From an uncultured Flavobacterium sp. (GTDB lineage: Bacteria > Bacteroidota > Bacteroidia > Flavobacteriales > Flavobacteriaceae), in NCBI GenBank assembly GCA_943912855.1, contig CALTVC010000012.1:62001-126000 (forward strand): a stretch of 64,000 nt of DNA. Reading direction: 5' to 3'. A program made the position numbers and the translations under genes. This document shows, piece after piece, positions 42,534 to 52,079 of this stretch (position 1 is its first letter; each line of letters begins with the position of its first letter). Under the pieces are notes generated by a model, which saw only the letters and a list, made by a program, of their open reading frames with translations, ran no database searches and had not been told where the DNA came from.

Positions 42534-43145
42534 TTATTCTACAATAGTCCTAAAGGTAAGGTTAACCCGTGCCCTGGCAACCTTTTTTGTAGGCGGAAGC
42601 CGATGTAACCAATGCGTTTGCGTAGTGCCTTTCATAACCAAAAGACTCCCGTGCTCTAAAAACACCGATACGGTTTCTTTGGTCTGTTTATGCTTAAAGC
42701 TGAAATTTCGCTCCGCCCCAAAACTAAACGACGCAATAGCTCCATTTTTCTTTAACATTATTTCGGCATCGCTATGCCACGCCATACCCTCTTCCCCACT
42801 GTGGTATAAATTCAGCAGACAGGAATTGTAGGTTTCGCCCGTCCGTTCCTCGGCAAGTAGTTTTAGTTCCAAAAGCTCCGGCGTCCACGGCAGGGCGTGC
42901 TTGGTAGTTTTACTGTAAGTATAGCTAAAAGGCTTATCAGCATACCATGCCACCTTACGTTTGGTTACAATCAGGTTACCAAAAATAATGGCTTCGTCAT
43001 TACGCCATTCGATGTTCTCCAAAAGCCTTTCTAAATAATGATTAGCCTGCGCCAATGGCATTACATGACCATAGTAGTTCACCTCGCCATCTTGAGGGAG
43101 TAGGTTTTGGGAGCTGTCGGGTTCTGAGTTAAAGAGGTCAAACAT
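42534..43145 (-). CDS. AlkB-type Fe(II)/2-oxoglutarate dioxygenase
   Basis: 203 residues; repairs alkylated DNA or RNA bases by oxidative demethylation. Iron ligands HSD (His124, Asp126) in GMAWHSDAEIML and His181 in THWLHRLPPTKK; 2-oxoglutarate binding by Arg193 and Arg199 in RARVNLTFR. This is the ALKBH2/3-like bacterial subtype. It stands alone, 42 bp upstream of the M28 gene start region on the same strand. Confidence 0.93.
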   Translation of the reverse strand: MFDLFNSEPDSSQNLLPQDGEVNYYGHVMPLAQANHYLERLLENIEWRNDEAIIFGNLIVTKRKVAWYADKPFSYTYSKTTKHALPWTPELLELKLLAEERTGETYNSCLLNLYHSGEEGMAWHSDAEIMLKKNGAIASFSFGAERNFSFKHKQTKETVSVFLEHGSLLVMKGTTQTHWLHRLPPTKKVARARVNLTFRTIVE

Positions 43146-43320
43146 ATCTGTAAAGATACAATACTATTTAAAAAACTTGCAGGATAACCAGTATAATGAG
43201 ATTGCTTCGTTCCTCGCAATGACACACCGGAACGGACTGTGTATCCACTGCGTTTTTCAGGCTCTGTCATTGCGAGCGAAGCGCGGCAATCTTATCTTCA
43301 TTAAAATAAACTTCACCCAT
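43146..43320. repeat. REP-like palindromic element pair
   Basis: GAGATTGCTTCGTTCCTCGC (43198 onward, arm to 43224) and TGTCATTGCGAGCGAAGCGC (43265 onward, to about 43293) are inverted arms with a 40-bp middle. The same core (TCATTGCGAGCGG...TGGCAATCTCA) occurs at 2680-2715. There is no gene in 43146-43373. Confidence 0.75.
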
Positions 43321-43348
43321 AAAAAAACCCATCCGTTACGGATGGGTT
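43321..43348 (-). terminator. terminator of the pdh genes
   Basis: AACCCATCCG (43326-43335) pairs with CGGATGGGTT (43339-43348); on the minus strand the hairpin is followed by seven T. Confidence 0.88.
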
Positions 43349-43373
43349 CTCTTTATCATATAAACACTGTAGC

Positions 43374-45050
43374 TTATGCAAGCATGGTTACAGGGTTTTC
43401 AATGTATTGTTTAAGTGTTTGCAGGAACTGAGCACCTGTAGCACCATCTATAGTACGGTGGTCGCACGTAAGGGTTACAGTCATGGTGTTTCCTACAACA
43501 ATTTGTCCGTTTTTCACTACCGGCTTCTGAACAATAGCACCTACTGAAAGAATAGCTGAGTTCGGCTGGTTGATGATAGACGTGAACTCCTGGATGCCAA
43601 ACATACCAAGGTTAGACACGGTAAACGTACTTCCGTCCATTTCGGCAGGAGTTAGTTTTTTGTTACGTGCTTTACCTGCAAGGTCTTTAACACCTGTACC
43701 GATTTGAGAAAGACTCATCTGGTCTGTAAACTTAAGTACAGGAACCACAAGACCATCTTCTACCGCTACAGCAACACCTATACTGATGTGCTTGTTGTAA
43801 ATGGTAACATCATCCCTCCACTGGGTGTTTATTTGCGGGTGCTTACGCAGCGCCATAGCACTTGCCTTAATCACCATATCGTTAAACGACACCTTAGTAT
43901 CTGGAACAGCATTAATAATAGTACGACTTGCAATGGCGTTATCCATATCAAGCTCTATAGTAAGGCTGTACTCAGGAGCAGTGAATTTAGACTCACCAAG
44001 ACGCTTGGCAATAACCTTACGCATCTGGTTGTTTTTCACTTCCTCAGTAGCAACTTCACCTACAGGAGTATACGCAGGCTTAGCAGCAGCAGAAGCATCT
44101 GCTTTAGCAGGCGCGGCAGCGGCAGGAGCCGGAGCAGCAGCTACAGGAGTATAGCTTTCTACGTCTTTTTTAACGATACGGCCGTTTTCGCCTGTACCTT
44201 TGACTTTGCCAAGGTCTACACCTTTATCTTTAGCTATTTTACGGGCAAGTGGCGAAACAAATACCCTACCACCATCGGCAGTAGCTACTTCTTCAGTCTT
44301 TTCCTCTTTAGCATCTTCTTTAGTTTCCGCTTTTGGCGCTTCAGCCTTAGCTTCTTCTTTAGCAGGAGCAGCGGCAGCCGGAGCAGCTGGTGCACCATCT
44401 TTAAATGCGCTTACGTCAGTTCCCGCAGGACCTATGATAGCAAGCGTGCTGTCTACAGGAGCGCTTTCACCTTCCTGAATACCAATGTAAAGTAGTGTAC
44501 CTGCATTGAAACTTTCAAACTCCATAGTAGCTTTATCAGTTTCAATTTCAGCAAGGATATCGCCTTCTTTAACGGTATCGCCTACTTTCTTAAGCCAAGT
44601 AGCTACAGTACCTTCGGTCATGGTGTCGCTTAGGCGTGGCATAGTAACCACAATAACACCTTTAGGAAGTTCGGCAGCGACTGGAGCAGCAGCTTCAGCC
44701 TTAGGAGCTTCTTCTGCTTTCGGAGCCTCAGCTTTTGGCTCTTCTTTCTTCTCTTCAGCAGCAGGAGCAACTTCGCTACCTTTACCTTCAAGAAGCGCTT
44801 TGTAATCTTCACCTTCTTTACCAATGATAGCAAGAACGCTGTCTACAGGAGCAGTATCGCCTTCCTGTATACCAATATATAATAGGGTACCTGCATCAAA
44901 AGCCTCAAATTCCATAGTGGCTTTATCGGTTTCAATTTCTGCAAGTATATCACCTTCTTTAATAGTGTCACCCACTTTTTTAAGCCACGTAGCCACAGTA
45001 CCTTCGGTCATTGTGTCGCTAAGGCGCGGCATTGTAATAATCTTTGCCAT
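43374..45050 (-). CDS. pdhC: pyruvate dehydrogenase E2 (dihydrolipoamide acetyltransferase)
   Basis: 558-residue core enzyme of the pyruvate dehydrogenase complex. It has two lipoyl domains, each with ETDKATMEFE (lipoyl Lys43 and a second near residue 178), joined by Ala/Pro/Glu-rich linkers. A peripheral subunit-binding domain follows (VFVSPLARKIAKDKGVDL...GRIVKKDV, near residue 280), then the catalytic domain with DHRTIDGATGAQFL near the C-terminus. It starts 8 bp after pdhA. The two lipoyl domains are very similar, indicating internal duplication. E3 and E1-beta genes are not in the window. Confidence 0.95.
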   Translation of the reverse strand: MAKIITMPRLSDTMTEGTVATWLKKVGDTIKEGDILAEIETDKATMEFEAFDAGTLLYIGIQEGDTAPVDSVLAIIGKEGEDYKALLEGKGSEVAPAAEEKKEEPKAEAPKAEEAPKAEAAAPVAAELPKGVIVVTMPRLSDTMTEGTVATWLKKVGDTVKEGDILAEIETDKATMEFESFNAGTLLYIGIQEGESAPVDSTLAIIGPAGTDVSAFKDGAPAAPAAAAPAKEEAKAEAPKAETKEDAKEEKTEEVATADGGRVFVSPLARKIAKDKGVDLGKVKGTGENGRIVKKDVESYTPVAAAPAPAAAAPAKADASAAAKPAYTPVGEVATEEVKNNQMRKVIAKRLGESKFTAPEYSLTIELDMDNAIASRTIINAVPDTKVSFNDMVIKASAMALRKHPQINTQWRDDVTIYNKHISIGVAVAVEDGLVVPVLKFTDQMSLSQIGTGVKDLAGKARNKKLTPAEMDGSTFTVSNLGMFGIQEFTSIINQPNSAILSVGAIVQKPVVKNGQIVVGNTMTVTLTCDHRTIDGATGAQFLQTLKQYIENPVTMLA

Positions 45051-45058
45051 GCTTGTAA

Positions 45059-46060
45059 TTATAATTTATGTGGTAAAAACGGATAATTTTCCTGATCGTA
45101 CACTACGTCGTACATTACGTTAAGTTCCGGGTATGGAGACTCTTCAGCGAATTTTTCGCACTCTTCCACAAGGTCTTTCACCCTTTGGTCAATTGCTGCG
45201 ATTTCCTCTTCAGTAGCGTAGTTATTTTCTTTGATAACATCCAGAACCTGAGTAATAGGGTCTATCTTTTTGTACTCTTCTACCTCTTCTTTAGTACGGT
45301 AGTGTTGCGCATCACTCATAGAGTGGCCACGGTAACGGTACGTTTTCATTTCAAGGAAAGTAGGACCATCACCACGACGGGCACGCTCAATAGCTTCGTG
45401 CATAGCCTCGGCAACTTTTACAGGGTTCATACCGTCTACAGGACCACATGGCATTTCATAACCAAGACCCAGTTTCCAGATATCTGTGTGGTTAGCTGTA
45501 CGCTCTACAGACGTACCCATGGCGTAACCGTTGTTTTCTACGATGAACACTACAGGAAGTTTCCATAGCATAGCCATGTTAAACGCTTCGTGAAGTGAAC
45601 CCTGACGTGCAGCACCATCACCAAAATAAGTCATGGTAACACCGCCTGTTTCAAAATATTTATCGGCAAAAGCAAGACCGGCTCCAAGTGGAATTTGTCC
45701 ACCTACGATACCGTGCCCACCATAAAATCCTTTTTCTTTAGCAAAGATGTGCATACTACCACCAAGACCCATAGAGGTACCGGTAGCTTTACCAAGAAGC
45801 TCAGCCATAACACGACGAGGATCTACGCCCATACCTATTGGCTGCACGTGGTTACGGTAAGCAGTAATCATTTTATCTTTACCTCCCAGTTCCATAGCGT
45901 GCAGTGCTCCGGCAAGTACTGCCTCCTGACCGTTATATAAGTGAAGGAAACCCCTTACTTTTTGCTGAATGTACAAAGCAGCAAGCTTATCCTCGAATTT
46001 TCTCCAGAATTGCATGTCTTCATACCATTTCAGGTATACTTCTTTTGTTATTTCTTTCAT
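45059..46060 (-). CDS. pdhA: pyruvate dehydrogenase E1 component, alpha subunit
   Basis: 333 residues; the thiamine-diphosphate-dependent decarboxylase alpha chain of the complex. The TPP motif GDGAARQGSLHEAFNMAMLW near residue 155 and the phosphorylation-loop-like YRGHSMSDAQHYRTKEEV are typical. It lies 8 bp upstream of pdhC as one operon. The partner beta subunit is not adjacent, so it must be encoded elsewhere. Confidence 0.95.
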   Translation of the reverse strand: MKEITKEVYLKWYEDMQFWRKFEDKLAALYIQQKVRGFLHLYNGQEAVLAGALHAMELGGKDKMITAYRNHVQPIGMGVDPRRVMAELLGKATGTSMGLGGSMHIFAKEKGFYGGHGIVGGQIPLGAGLAFADKYFETGGVTMTYFGDGAARQGSLHEAFNMAMLWKLPVVFIVENNGYAMGTSVERTANHTDIWKLGLGYEMPCGPVDGMNPVKVAEAMHEAIERARRGDGPTFLEMKTYRYRGHSMSDAQHYRTKEEVEEYKKIDPITQVLDVIKENNYATEEEIAAIDQRVKDLVEECEKFAEESPYPELNVMYDVVYDQENYPFLPHKL

Positions 46061-46222
46061 TGCTCAATTAATGTTGCTCGTGGTACTTATTAATTTCTTG
46101 TTAAAGAGACAGTAAATCACACCTTGGCATGATTTAGAGAGTTGCAAAAATAGCACATCCCTTTTATAACTAAAAAATTTAAACCAAGTATTTTACTATT
46201 TTTTAAAACACCGGCAAAAAAT

Positions 46223-46246
46223 AAAGGGACCGAAAACGATCCCTTT
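46223..46246 (-). terminator. terminator between cdd and pdhA
   Basis: AAAGGGA (46223-46229) pairs with TCCCTTT (46240-46246); on the minus strand it is followed by TATTTTTT. It suggests that pdhA has its own promoter in the 46061-46222 gap. Confidence 0.75.
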
Positions 46247-46253
46247 ACATTTA

Positions 46254-46736
46254 TTATAAATATTCACCCCCAAATGTAAGGGGTAGTAAATTTTTTAACG
46301 ATTCGCTACAGTACACTTTACCTTCTTCTCCCATAAAAAATATTTCGATGGGCGTATCCTGTTTCAGCTCGTACTCGGCTATGCTTTGCCTGCAAGCACC
46401 ACACGGAGGAATAGGATCTGCAACCACTTTTTCTTCAGCTGCTGCAGAAATGGCCATCTTTACAATTTTAGCCCCCGGGTATACTGCTCCTGCATAAAAA
46501 ACAGCTACCCTCTCAGCACATAGTCCGCTTGGATAAGCCGCGTTTTCCTGGTTACTACCAAGAACAATTTCGCCATTATCCAGCAATAGCGCTGCACCTA
46601 CATGAAATTTAGAATACGGGGCATAGGATGCTTTTCTTACCGCAATGGCTTTTTCCATAAGCTGCGCCACATCTGCCGGAAGTTCACCCACCGAAGGGTA
46701 AACCGTAAAAGTGGTGGTTATACTGAGTTTCTCCAT
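46254..46736 (-). CDS. cdd: cytidine deaminase
   Basis: 160 residues; deaminates cytidine and deoxycytidine for pyrimidine salvage. Zinc and catalytic residues are intact: SGLCAERVAVF (Cys73, Glu75) and PPCGACRQ (Cys112, Cys115). YSKFHVGAALLL is the substrate loop. Its start is only 3 bp after the porV stop, so it is probably cotranscribed with porU-porV. Confidence 0.95.
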   Translation of the reverse strand: MEKLSITTTFTVYPSVGELPADVAQLMEKAIAVRKASYAPYSKFHVGAALLLDNGEIVLGSNQENAAYPSGLCAERVAVFYAGAVYPGAKIVKMAISAAAEEKVVADPIPPCGACRQSIAEYELKQDTPIEIFFMGEEGKVYCSESLKNLLPLTFGGEYL

Positions 46737-46739
46737 ATA

Positions 46740-47978
46740 TTAATCTTCAGTAAACTCATCGCCGAAGTTAAAGCTCAGCGAGAAACGAAGTGTATTTTCA
46801 AGCGGGTTCCTTACCGTGGAAGCAGAAAACAGGTAAGAGAAGTCTATTTTTATAGTTGTATACTTAAATCCTGCACCCAAAGAGAAGAACTTACGTGCTC
46901 CTTTTTGCGGACTCTCGTGGAAGTACCCTAAACGCATGTTAAACGCATTGTTATAGGTATACTCTGTAGCAAGTGAATACGTAACCTCTTTAAGCTCTTC
47001 GCTAAAACCACCCGGCGCATCGCCAAATGATTTAAAGATACCACTTACCCAGTTTGTGTTTTTATATTCTGTAAGCCTGTCCTGGTACAACGCCTCTGCC
47101 TGGCTTGCATTAATATCTCCCGGATCAGAGTAATCACCATCACCATTAGCATCAAGTGGCTTTACATCGGCAGGAGGTGTAGGCACCAAAAGCTTGGTAG
47201 CCTCTAAACTTACTCCAAGAGTATTATAGTCATCAAAAACAAAGTCGAAACCTCCACCTAGCCTTAGGTTAGACGGCTGAAAGTTAGAACTTAGCTTAGT
47301 ATCTGAATCATAACTGATTTTAGGACCAAGATTCTGGAAGTTAAAACCAGCTCTCCAGCGTCCGTCAAAATCAGAATACGCCTCAAGCTCACTCTGGTAA
47401 TAACCAGCAAGGTCAAACGCGTAAGAAATAGCAGCATTAGCATCTGAAGAACTACCGGCTACCGCTTCAGCAACCCTAAGGTTAGAGTTAATAAACCTAC
47501 CCGCTACCGCCATAGAGAAACGGTCGTGCAGTTTTATAGAGTACGATAAATCCAGCGCGAATTCGTTTGGCGACCTCGTTATACCCGGATCATCTATATT
47601 CTCCCTGATTTCAATATCTCCAAGGCTAAAATACCTAAGACTCGCACCAAAAGCACTCCTTTCGTCGTCCAGCTTATAAAAGTAGTTAAGCTGACCTAAC
47701 GAAATATCATTGGCAATACTGGTAAGATATGGCGTATAACTTACAGCCGCCCCCTGCTGACTAAGCGCAAAAGAATACTTAGCGGGGTTCCACTGTTGCG
47801 AATACACGTCTGTAGAAGTAGCCACACCCTGGTCTCCAAGACCTCCGGCACGGGCATCTGCAGCAATAAGAAGAAACGGTACACCTGTGGTTATAACTCG
47901 GTTATCTCGGGTAACATTTTGGGCCTTCACTGCCTGCATCCCTGCCATGCACAGGGCGACTAATAAAATTTTTTTCAT
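46740..47978 (-). CDS. porV: T9SS outer-membrane protein PorV
   Basis: 412 residues from ATG 47978 (MKKILLVALCMAGMQAVKAQ signal); the frame opens nine codons earlier. PorV (also LptO) is a FadL-like 14-stranded barrel that collects T9SS cargo from the translocon and delivers it to the attachment complex with PorU. Conserved opening: GVPFLLIAADARAGGLGDQGVATS, then QWNPAKYSFA. It ends with an aromatic beta-signal-like region (LRFSLSFNFGDEF). It lies 12 bp (from the frame start) to 39 bp after porU on the same strand. Confidence 0.95.
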   Translation of the reverse strand: MKKILLVALCMAGMQAVKAQNVTRDNRVITTGVPFLLIAADARAGGLGDQGVATSTDVYSQQWNPAKYSFALSQQGAAVSYTPYLTSIANDISLGQLNYFYKLDDERSAFGASLRYFSLGDIEIRENIDDPGITRSPNEFALDLSYSIKLHDRFSMAVAGRFINSNLRVAEAVAGSSSDANAAISYAFDLAGYYQSELEAYSDFDGRWRAGFNFQNLGPKISYDSDTKLSSNFQPSNLRLGGGFDFVFDDYNTLGVSLEATKLLVPTPPADVKPLDANGDGDYSDPGDINASQAEALYQDRLTEYKNTNWVSGIFKSFGDAPGGFSEELKEVTYSLATEYTYNNAFNMRLGYFHESPQKGARKFFSLGAGFKYTTIKIDFSYLFSASTVRNPLENTLRFSLSFNFGDEFTED

Positions 47979-48017
47979 TCGTTTTTTGAAATTACGGGGT
48001 AACAAATATACTATTTT

Positions 48018-51000
48018 TTACAGCAACACAAGCTTTTCAAACTTTTCTGCCTTTTTATTTGTGGCGGTAGACCGCACCGTGAGCTTATAAATATACACTC
48101 CTTTTCCTATTTTATCGCCAAAATCATCACGCCCATCCCACTTTATGTCCCTACAAAGGAACCCATCGGTGGTAACCTGCCTGTTTATAGTTTTAACAAT
48201 TTTTCCGGTTATGGTAAACACCTGCACCTGCACATCGAGCGGTTCGTACGGCCTGTTATGGTTAAACCAAAACTCGGTATAGCTAACAAAAGGGTTAGGA
48301 TAATTAAGCACCTTATCTATTTCTATACCATCACTACCGGTTACCACAAATTGTATTTCGGCAGTAACAAGGTTATTATACACATCCCATGCCTTAAAGG
48401 TAAGCGTATGCAAGCCTTTGGTAAGGTTAATAAATGGATATCTTAATATACCCCTTGTGTAATCATTACTATCTGCAGTGTAATAATCATTCATTACATA
48501 CTGTTTGGTTTCGTCACCATCCAGTATACCTATAATATCATGACCAATACCACTGGCAGTGTTAATACCATGCGCATCTGAAAGATATGCCAACAACATA
48601 GGAGAGTCATTTGTTATACCTCCCGACACAAAGTTCTCATCGTTCATGTATAACGTTACTACAGGCGGTGTAGTATCTGCCTCGGCATTTTCATTTACAC
48701 CACCTACTTTTATATTTACGTTATAACCGGTACGATCATCCAGCGAGCCATTTCGGGTAGCATAAAAACTTACGCGCCCATCACCCACCGGAACCTTAAT
48801 ATCTCTTGGCACCACAAAGCCCACATTAAACTGACCGGCCGTTACGGTAGCATTACCCCTGAATATGGTTTCACCTAGTGTAGCAAACGGACGTTGCCTG
48901 TCCTGCCCGTCATTATTAAGCGTGGTACGCTGTACATTTTTATCAAAAACAGTAACTTCCACATCACCATTATAACCGGCAGCCAAAGCACCTGATTCAT
49001 CCGTTACCTGCCCGGAAAGCTTTACATACGATAGTGATTTAAGCACATCTGCAGACTGCGCTACGGCAACATCATTAATCTTAGTAAGCTCTATACGTTG
49101 TTTAGGCACCGCCAATTTAAGCGCAGGGTCGCCAATGAACGAAACCACATTTATAAACTGAGAAGTTAACGAAGCATTAGCCTTAGTAAGCCTTAGGGCT
49201 TCAGCCATACTCGGGTACTCATAACTATTTTGAGGATAGTAAGAATACATATACCCCGAAAGCCTCGAGTTAAGAATATTGGCATCACTTACGTAAATGG
49301 CCCGTGTAGTGGTAATCATGGCTATAGCACCACCTCTCGTGTTTTTATAAATAGCCTCACCCGCCGAGTTTATGTAAGGGTCATCAAATTTAGTAAGCTC
49401 ACAGGTAGCCGTAATAAACAGCGGATACTTATGCTGGTTGGTAAGATTTTGCGCGTCACTCAACTGAAAAACACGCTCACTCGCCATACCTGCTACACCT
49501 CCGTGCCCCAGATAGTTTACCACCAGCGCACCTGTATTTATATATCGCAACAACTGCTCTTTAGCCTCCGGGTAACTTTGCCCACCTGCAGTTGCCTGTT
49601 GTACATAGGAATCAAGATACACTTTACGGATGTTAATAAAGTTTTTATACTGTCCTATTGATGTGGCAATATTCTCTAGTGTAGTAGTAAAATCATCAGT
49701 ACCAACATCCGCATCATCCGCAAGCATAATGTATTCATTACGCCAGCGACCATAAGAATCTTCAGACAGGTATTCCTTAATCTTATTAATCATATCTTCG
49801 GCATCGGTAGTAGTAGTTATCAGCATACGGCCCACAGCTATATCAAGCCCGTAGTTGTACGTATTAGATTCTACCACCATCGGCCCTTCATTATCATCCA
49901 TGGCACCGTAAAAATCGTCCGTAACATAGGTCTGAATCAAACTGTAATTATTAATCCCTGACCCCGTAAGACTTATAGCCTGTACCGCCGGAACTATATT
50001 CGTATTATTACGGGTACGGTTTTTATAATCAAAAGACGCTTCACCAAAAAGGTTTACATACTTAACCCTTTTTGCCAACGAAGATGCATTATTATAAACA
50101 TACTTTACAAAATTGCGTATGGCACCTACATCTTGCTTACCCGAACCAAACTCCTGGTAAATATCTTCCGTACTCACCACCTTAACCACCAAGCCCGAAT
50201 AAGAGCGATGCAAATCGGCAAGTTTTTCGGCAGATGACACCAAAAACTTTGGTGTTATAATAAGGTAATCCACATCCTGGAACTGCCCTTGCGCATTTTT
50301 AAGGATAGTTCCTTTCAGGTTAAGATTAGTAACACGCGAATTACCCTCTCTTGACGGAGTGTAATAATCAGAAGACGATACTGCTATATATTTTCTTGCC
50401 TCACCCCCATCTGCTTTAAATGAAAATGTTCCGCCCGATGTATTAGCCAGAGACCTTACATTATATATATCGGTAACATCCCAAACTTCGGCAACAGATG
50501 AAGCTTCGGTAAAATTATACTGAAGCACCCCTAGCACAGACGAAGCCGTATTATAAGTAAACGGATACTGACCACCTGTACCTCTTAATCTTCTTTTATA
50601 CTCTATAGCGATAAAATCAAGCCAGGCATTAGCCGATGGAACACCACCATTATTATACGTTAACTTAACCGCCAACGAATTGCCCGACGGTGTAAAAGCA
50701 CCTATAGAAGTATTTTCATACCCTTCCTGCAAATCAGCAAGCCCATTAAACGTAAGCGTACCCGAAGCTCCGCCACCTGCACTAACTGCCATATTAGACC
50801 CTGAAGAGGAAATGGCAGCTGCCCTTACGGTAATCTTACCCGGAACAGAAGCATCTGCATCTGTAAGTATAAAATCAAAGGTTTGTTCGTTTTCTATATT
50901 AAAAGCTTCTCCATGCCATTTACGCCCTATGTGCCCTATATTTACACGATCTTCTTCATGAAAATCATAAGCATCAAAAGTATTTACTTGTTGCGCAGAA

Positions 51001-51878
51001 GCCCCCGTTGGTTCAACTAAAGTCTGCATACGCTTGCCAGCCCCCGAACCAGCCGTTACATAATAGTAAGACCTGTCGGCATACAAGTTATTATGGGTAC
51101 TGTTTTCAGCACTCCACCCAAACACACCTTCGGCATAAAACAATATATAGTCACCACTATCAAACCTACCATCTTCCTCGCCTACAAATTTTATGGCGTT
51201 TTCTGCCAAATCCATAGGATACGGGGTACTGTTTAACATAGGAAGCATGCGTCCGCCATTACCATATATACGTATGGTACGCGGATCTACATTAACATCA
51301 AAACCAAGGCTGGACAAAAAAGCGCGGGAAAGCCTGTAAACACCCGATTTGGTTACATAAAACTTAAACCAGGCACCCGAACTCAATACCGAATTAGAAA
51401 CAGCGGTAACCGCATTTGCACTACGCGCCCTGTTTGCAGAGACCTTATAAGTATACCTGAATGATTTAACTTTACGATATACATTCCCCTGCTTAATAAG
51501 CGGACTAAGCGTTAAGATACCCAACCACTGCCCACGGGCATTTACACTATTAAGTACAGGTTTTATTTCAGAAGGAATTGTAGCCGTATTTATATCGCCA
51601 AGCTCCTGAACCGACATATCTTCATAAGATATATTAGTAATTGCTAACGAAGCATTATCAAGCAGTCCGGGCGCTTCAAAACGTGTTTCAAAAGTAAGCG
51701 TATTAGACCCGGGAACGTAACACATGTAGTTCCTGTCAAAATGAGGTACTTTATACACTTTTTTACCCGACTTAACATCAAGCAAACCAGTCCATGTAAG
51801 AGAGATTTCTCGCTGTTCCTGAGCATGCAAAGCCGAGAAAAGGAGAAAAAATATAAGTAAGGAGTACTTTTTCATCAT
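48018..51878 (-). CDS. porU: T9SS C-terminal signal peptidase PorU
   Basis: 1286 residues from the MM start at 51878 (MMKKYSLLIFFLLFSALHAQ signal). Cys peptidase of clan CD, gingipain-like family C25, that removes the C-terminal sorting signal of T9SS cargo and helps attach it. Catalytic His in VNYLGHGG (residue 792) and Cys in FITATCELTKFDDP (residue 826). Its own C-terminus has a CTD-like end (NPFVSYTEFWFNHN...GKGVYIYKLTVRS). It is the first gene of the porU-porV-cdd unit and divergent from gldJ. Confidence 0.95.
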   Translation of the reverse strand: MMKKYSLLIFFLLFSALHAQEQREISLTWTGLLDVKSGKKVYKVPHFDRNYMCYVPGSNTLTFETRFEAPGLLDNASLAITNISYEDMSVQELGDINTATIPSEIKPVLNSVNARGQWLGILTLSPLIKQGNVYRKVKSFRYTYKVSANRARSANAVTAVSNSVLSSGAWFKFYVTKSGVYRLSRAFLSSLGFDVNVDPRTIRIYGNGGRMLPMLNSTPYPMDLAENAIKFVGEEDGRFDSGDYILFYAEGVFGWSAENSTHNNLYADRSYYYVTAGSGAGKRMQTLVEPTGASAQQVNTFDAYDFHEEDRVNIGHIGRKWHGEAFNIENEQTFDFILTDADASVPGKITVRAAAISSSGSNMAVSAGGGASGTLTFNGLADLQEGYENTSIGAFTPSGNSLAVKLTYNNGGVPSANAWLDFIAIEYKRRLRGTGGQYPFTYNTASSVLGVLQYNFTEASSVAEVWDVTDIYNVRSLANTSGGTFSFKADGGEARKYIAVSSSDYYTPSREGNSRVTNLNLKGTILKNAQGQFQDVDYLIITPKFLVSSAEKLADLHRSYSGLVVKVVSTEDIYQEFGSGKQDVGAIRNFVKYVYNNASSLAKRVKYVNLFGEASFDYKNRTRNNTNIVPAVQAISLTGSGINNYSLIQTYVTDDFYGAMDDNEGPMVVESNTYNYGLDIAVGRMLITTTTDAEDMINKIKEYLSEDSYGRWRNEYIMLADDADVGTDDFTTTLENIATSIGQYKNFINIRKVYLDSYVQQATAGGQSYPEAKEQLLRYINTGALVVNYLGHGGVAGMASERVFQLSDAQNLTNQHKYPLFITATCELTKFDDPYINSAGEAIYKNTRGGAIAMITTTRAIYVSDANILNSRLSGYMYSYYPQNSYEYPSMAEALRLTKANASLTSQFINVVSFIGDPALKLAVPKQRIELTKINDVAVAQSADVLKSLSYVKLSGQVTDESGALAAGYNGDVEVTVFDKNVQRTTLNNDGQDRQRPFATLGETIFRGNATVTAGQFNVGFVVPRDIKVPVGDGRVSFYATRNGSLDDRTGYNVNIKVGGVNENAEADTTPPVVTLYMNDENFVSGGITNDSPMLLAYLSDAHGINTASGIGHDIIGILDGDETKQYVMNDYYTADSNDYTRGILRYPFINLTKGLHTLTFKAWDVYNNLVTAEIQFVVTGSDGIEIDKVLNYPNPFVSYTEFWFNHNRPYEPLDVQVQVFTITGKIVKTINRQVTTDGFLCRDIKWDGRDDFGDKIGKGVYIYKLTVRSTATNKKAEKFEKLVLL

Positions 51879-52021
51879 AATGAAAACGTGAAGAAATGTA
51901 TTATAGTACAGGTAAAAAAAAATATTTGGCAATTACATCTGCAATATTACTCCAAAAGTACCGTTAGTAAAATGAACAGTTAACATAATTTTAGATTTTT
52001 AGCAAAAATTTTAAATCAATG

Positions 52022-52051
52022 TTGGAGTTTAACGGTTAATTATTATATTGC
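52022..52051 (+). promoter_or_regulatory. full -33/-7 promoter of gldJ
   Basis: TTG (52022-52024) followed after 19 bp by TATATTGC (52044-52051), the spacing expected for the phylum's housekeeping promoter, 29 bp before ATG 52080. Confidence 0.6.
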
Positions 52052-52079
52052 GCCACGAAATTTATTTACCGAAAGAAAG

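Noticed and set aside
43704..44495. 263-residue open frame on the plus strand
   Set aside because: Antisense to the Ala/Pro/Glu-rich linkers of pdhC, whose low-complexity coding keeps the other strand open. Ser/Phe/Arg-rich, no domain.
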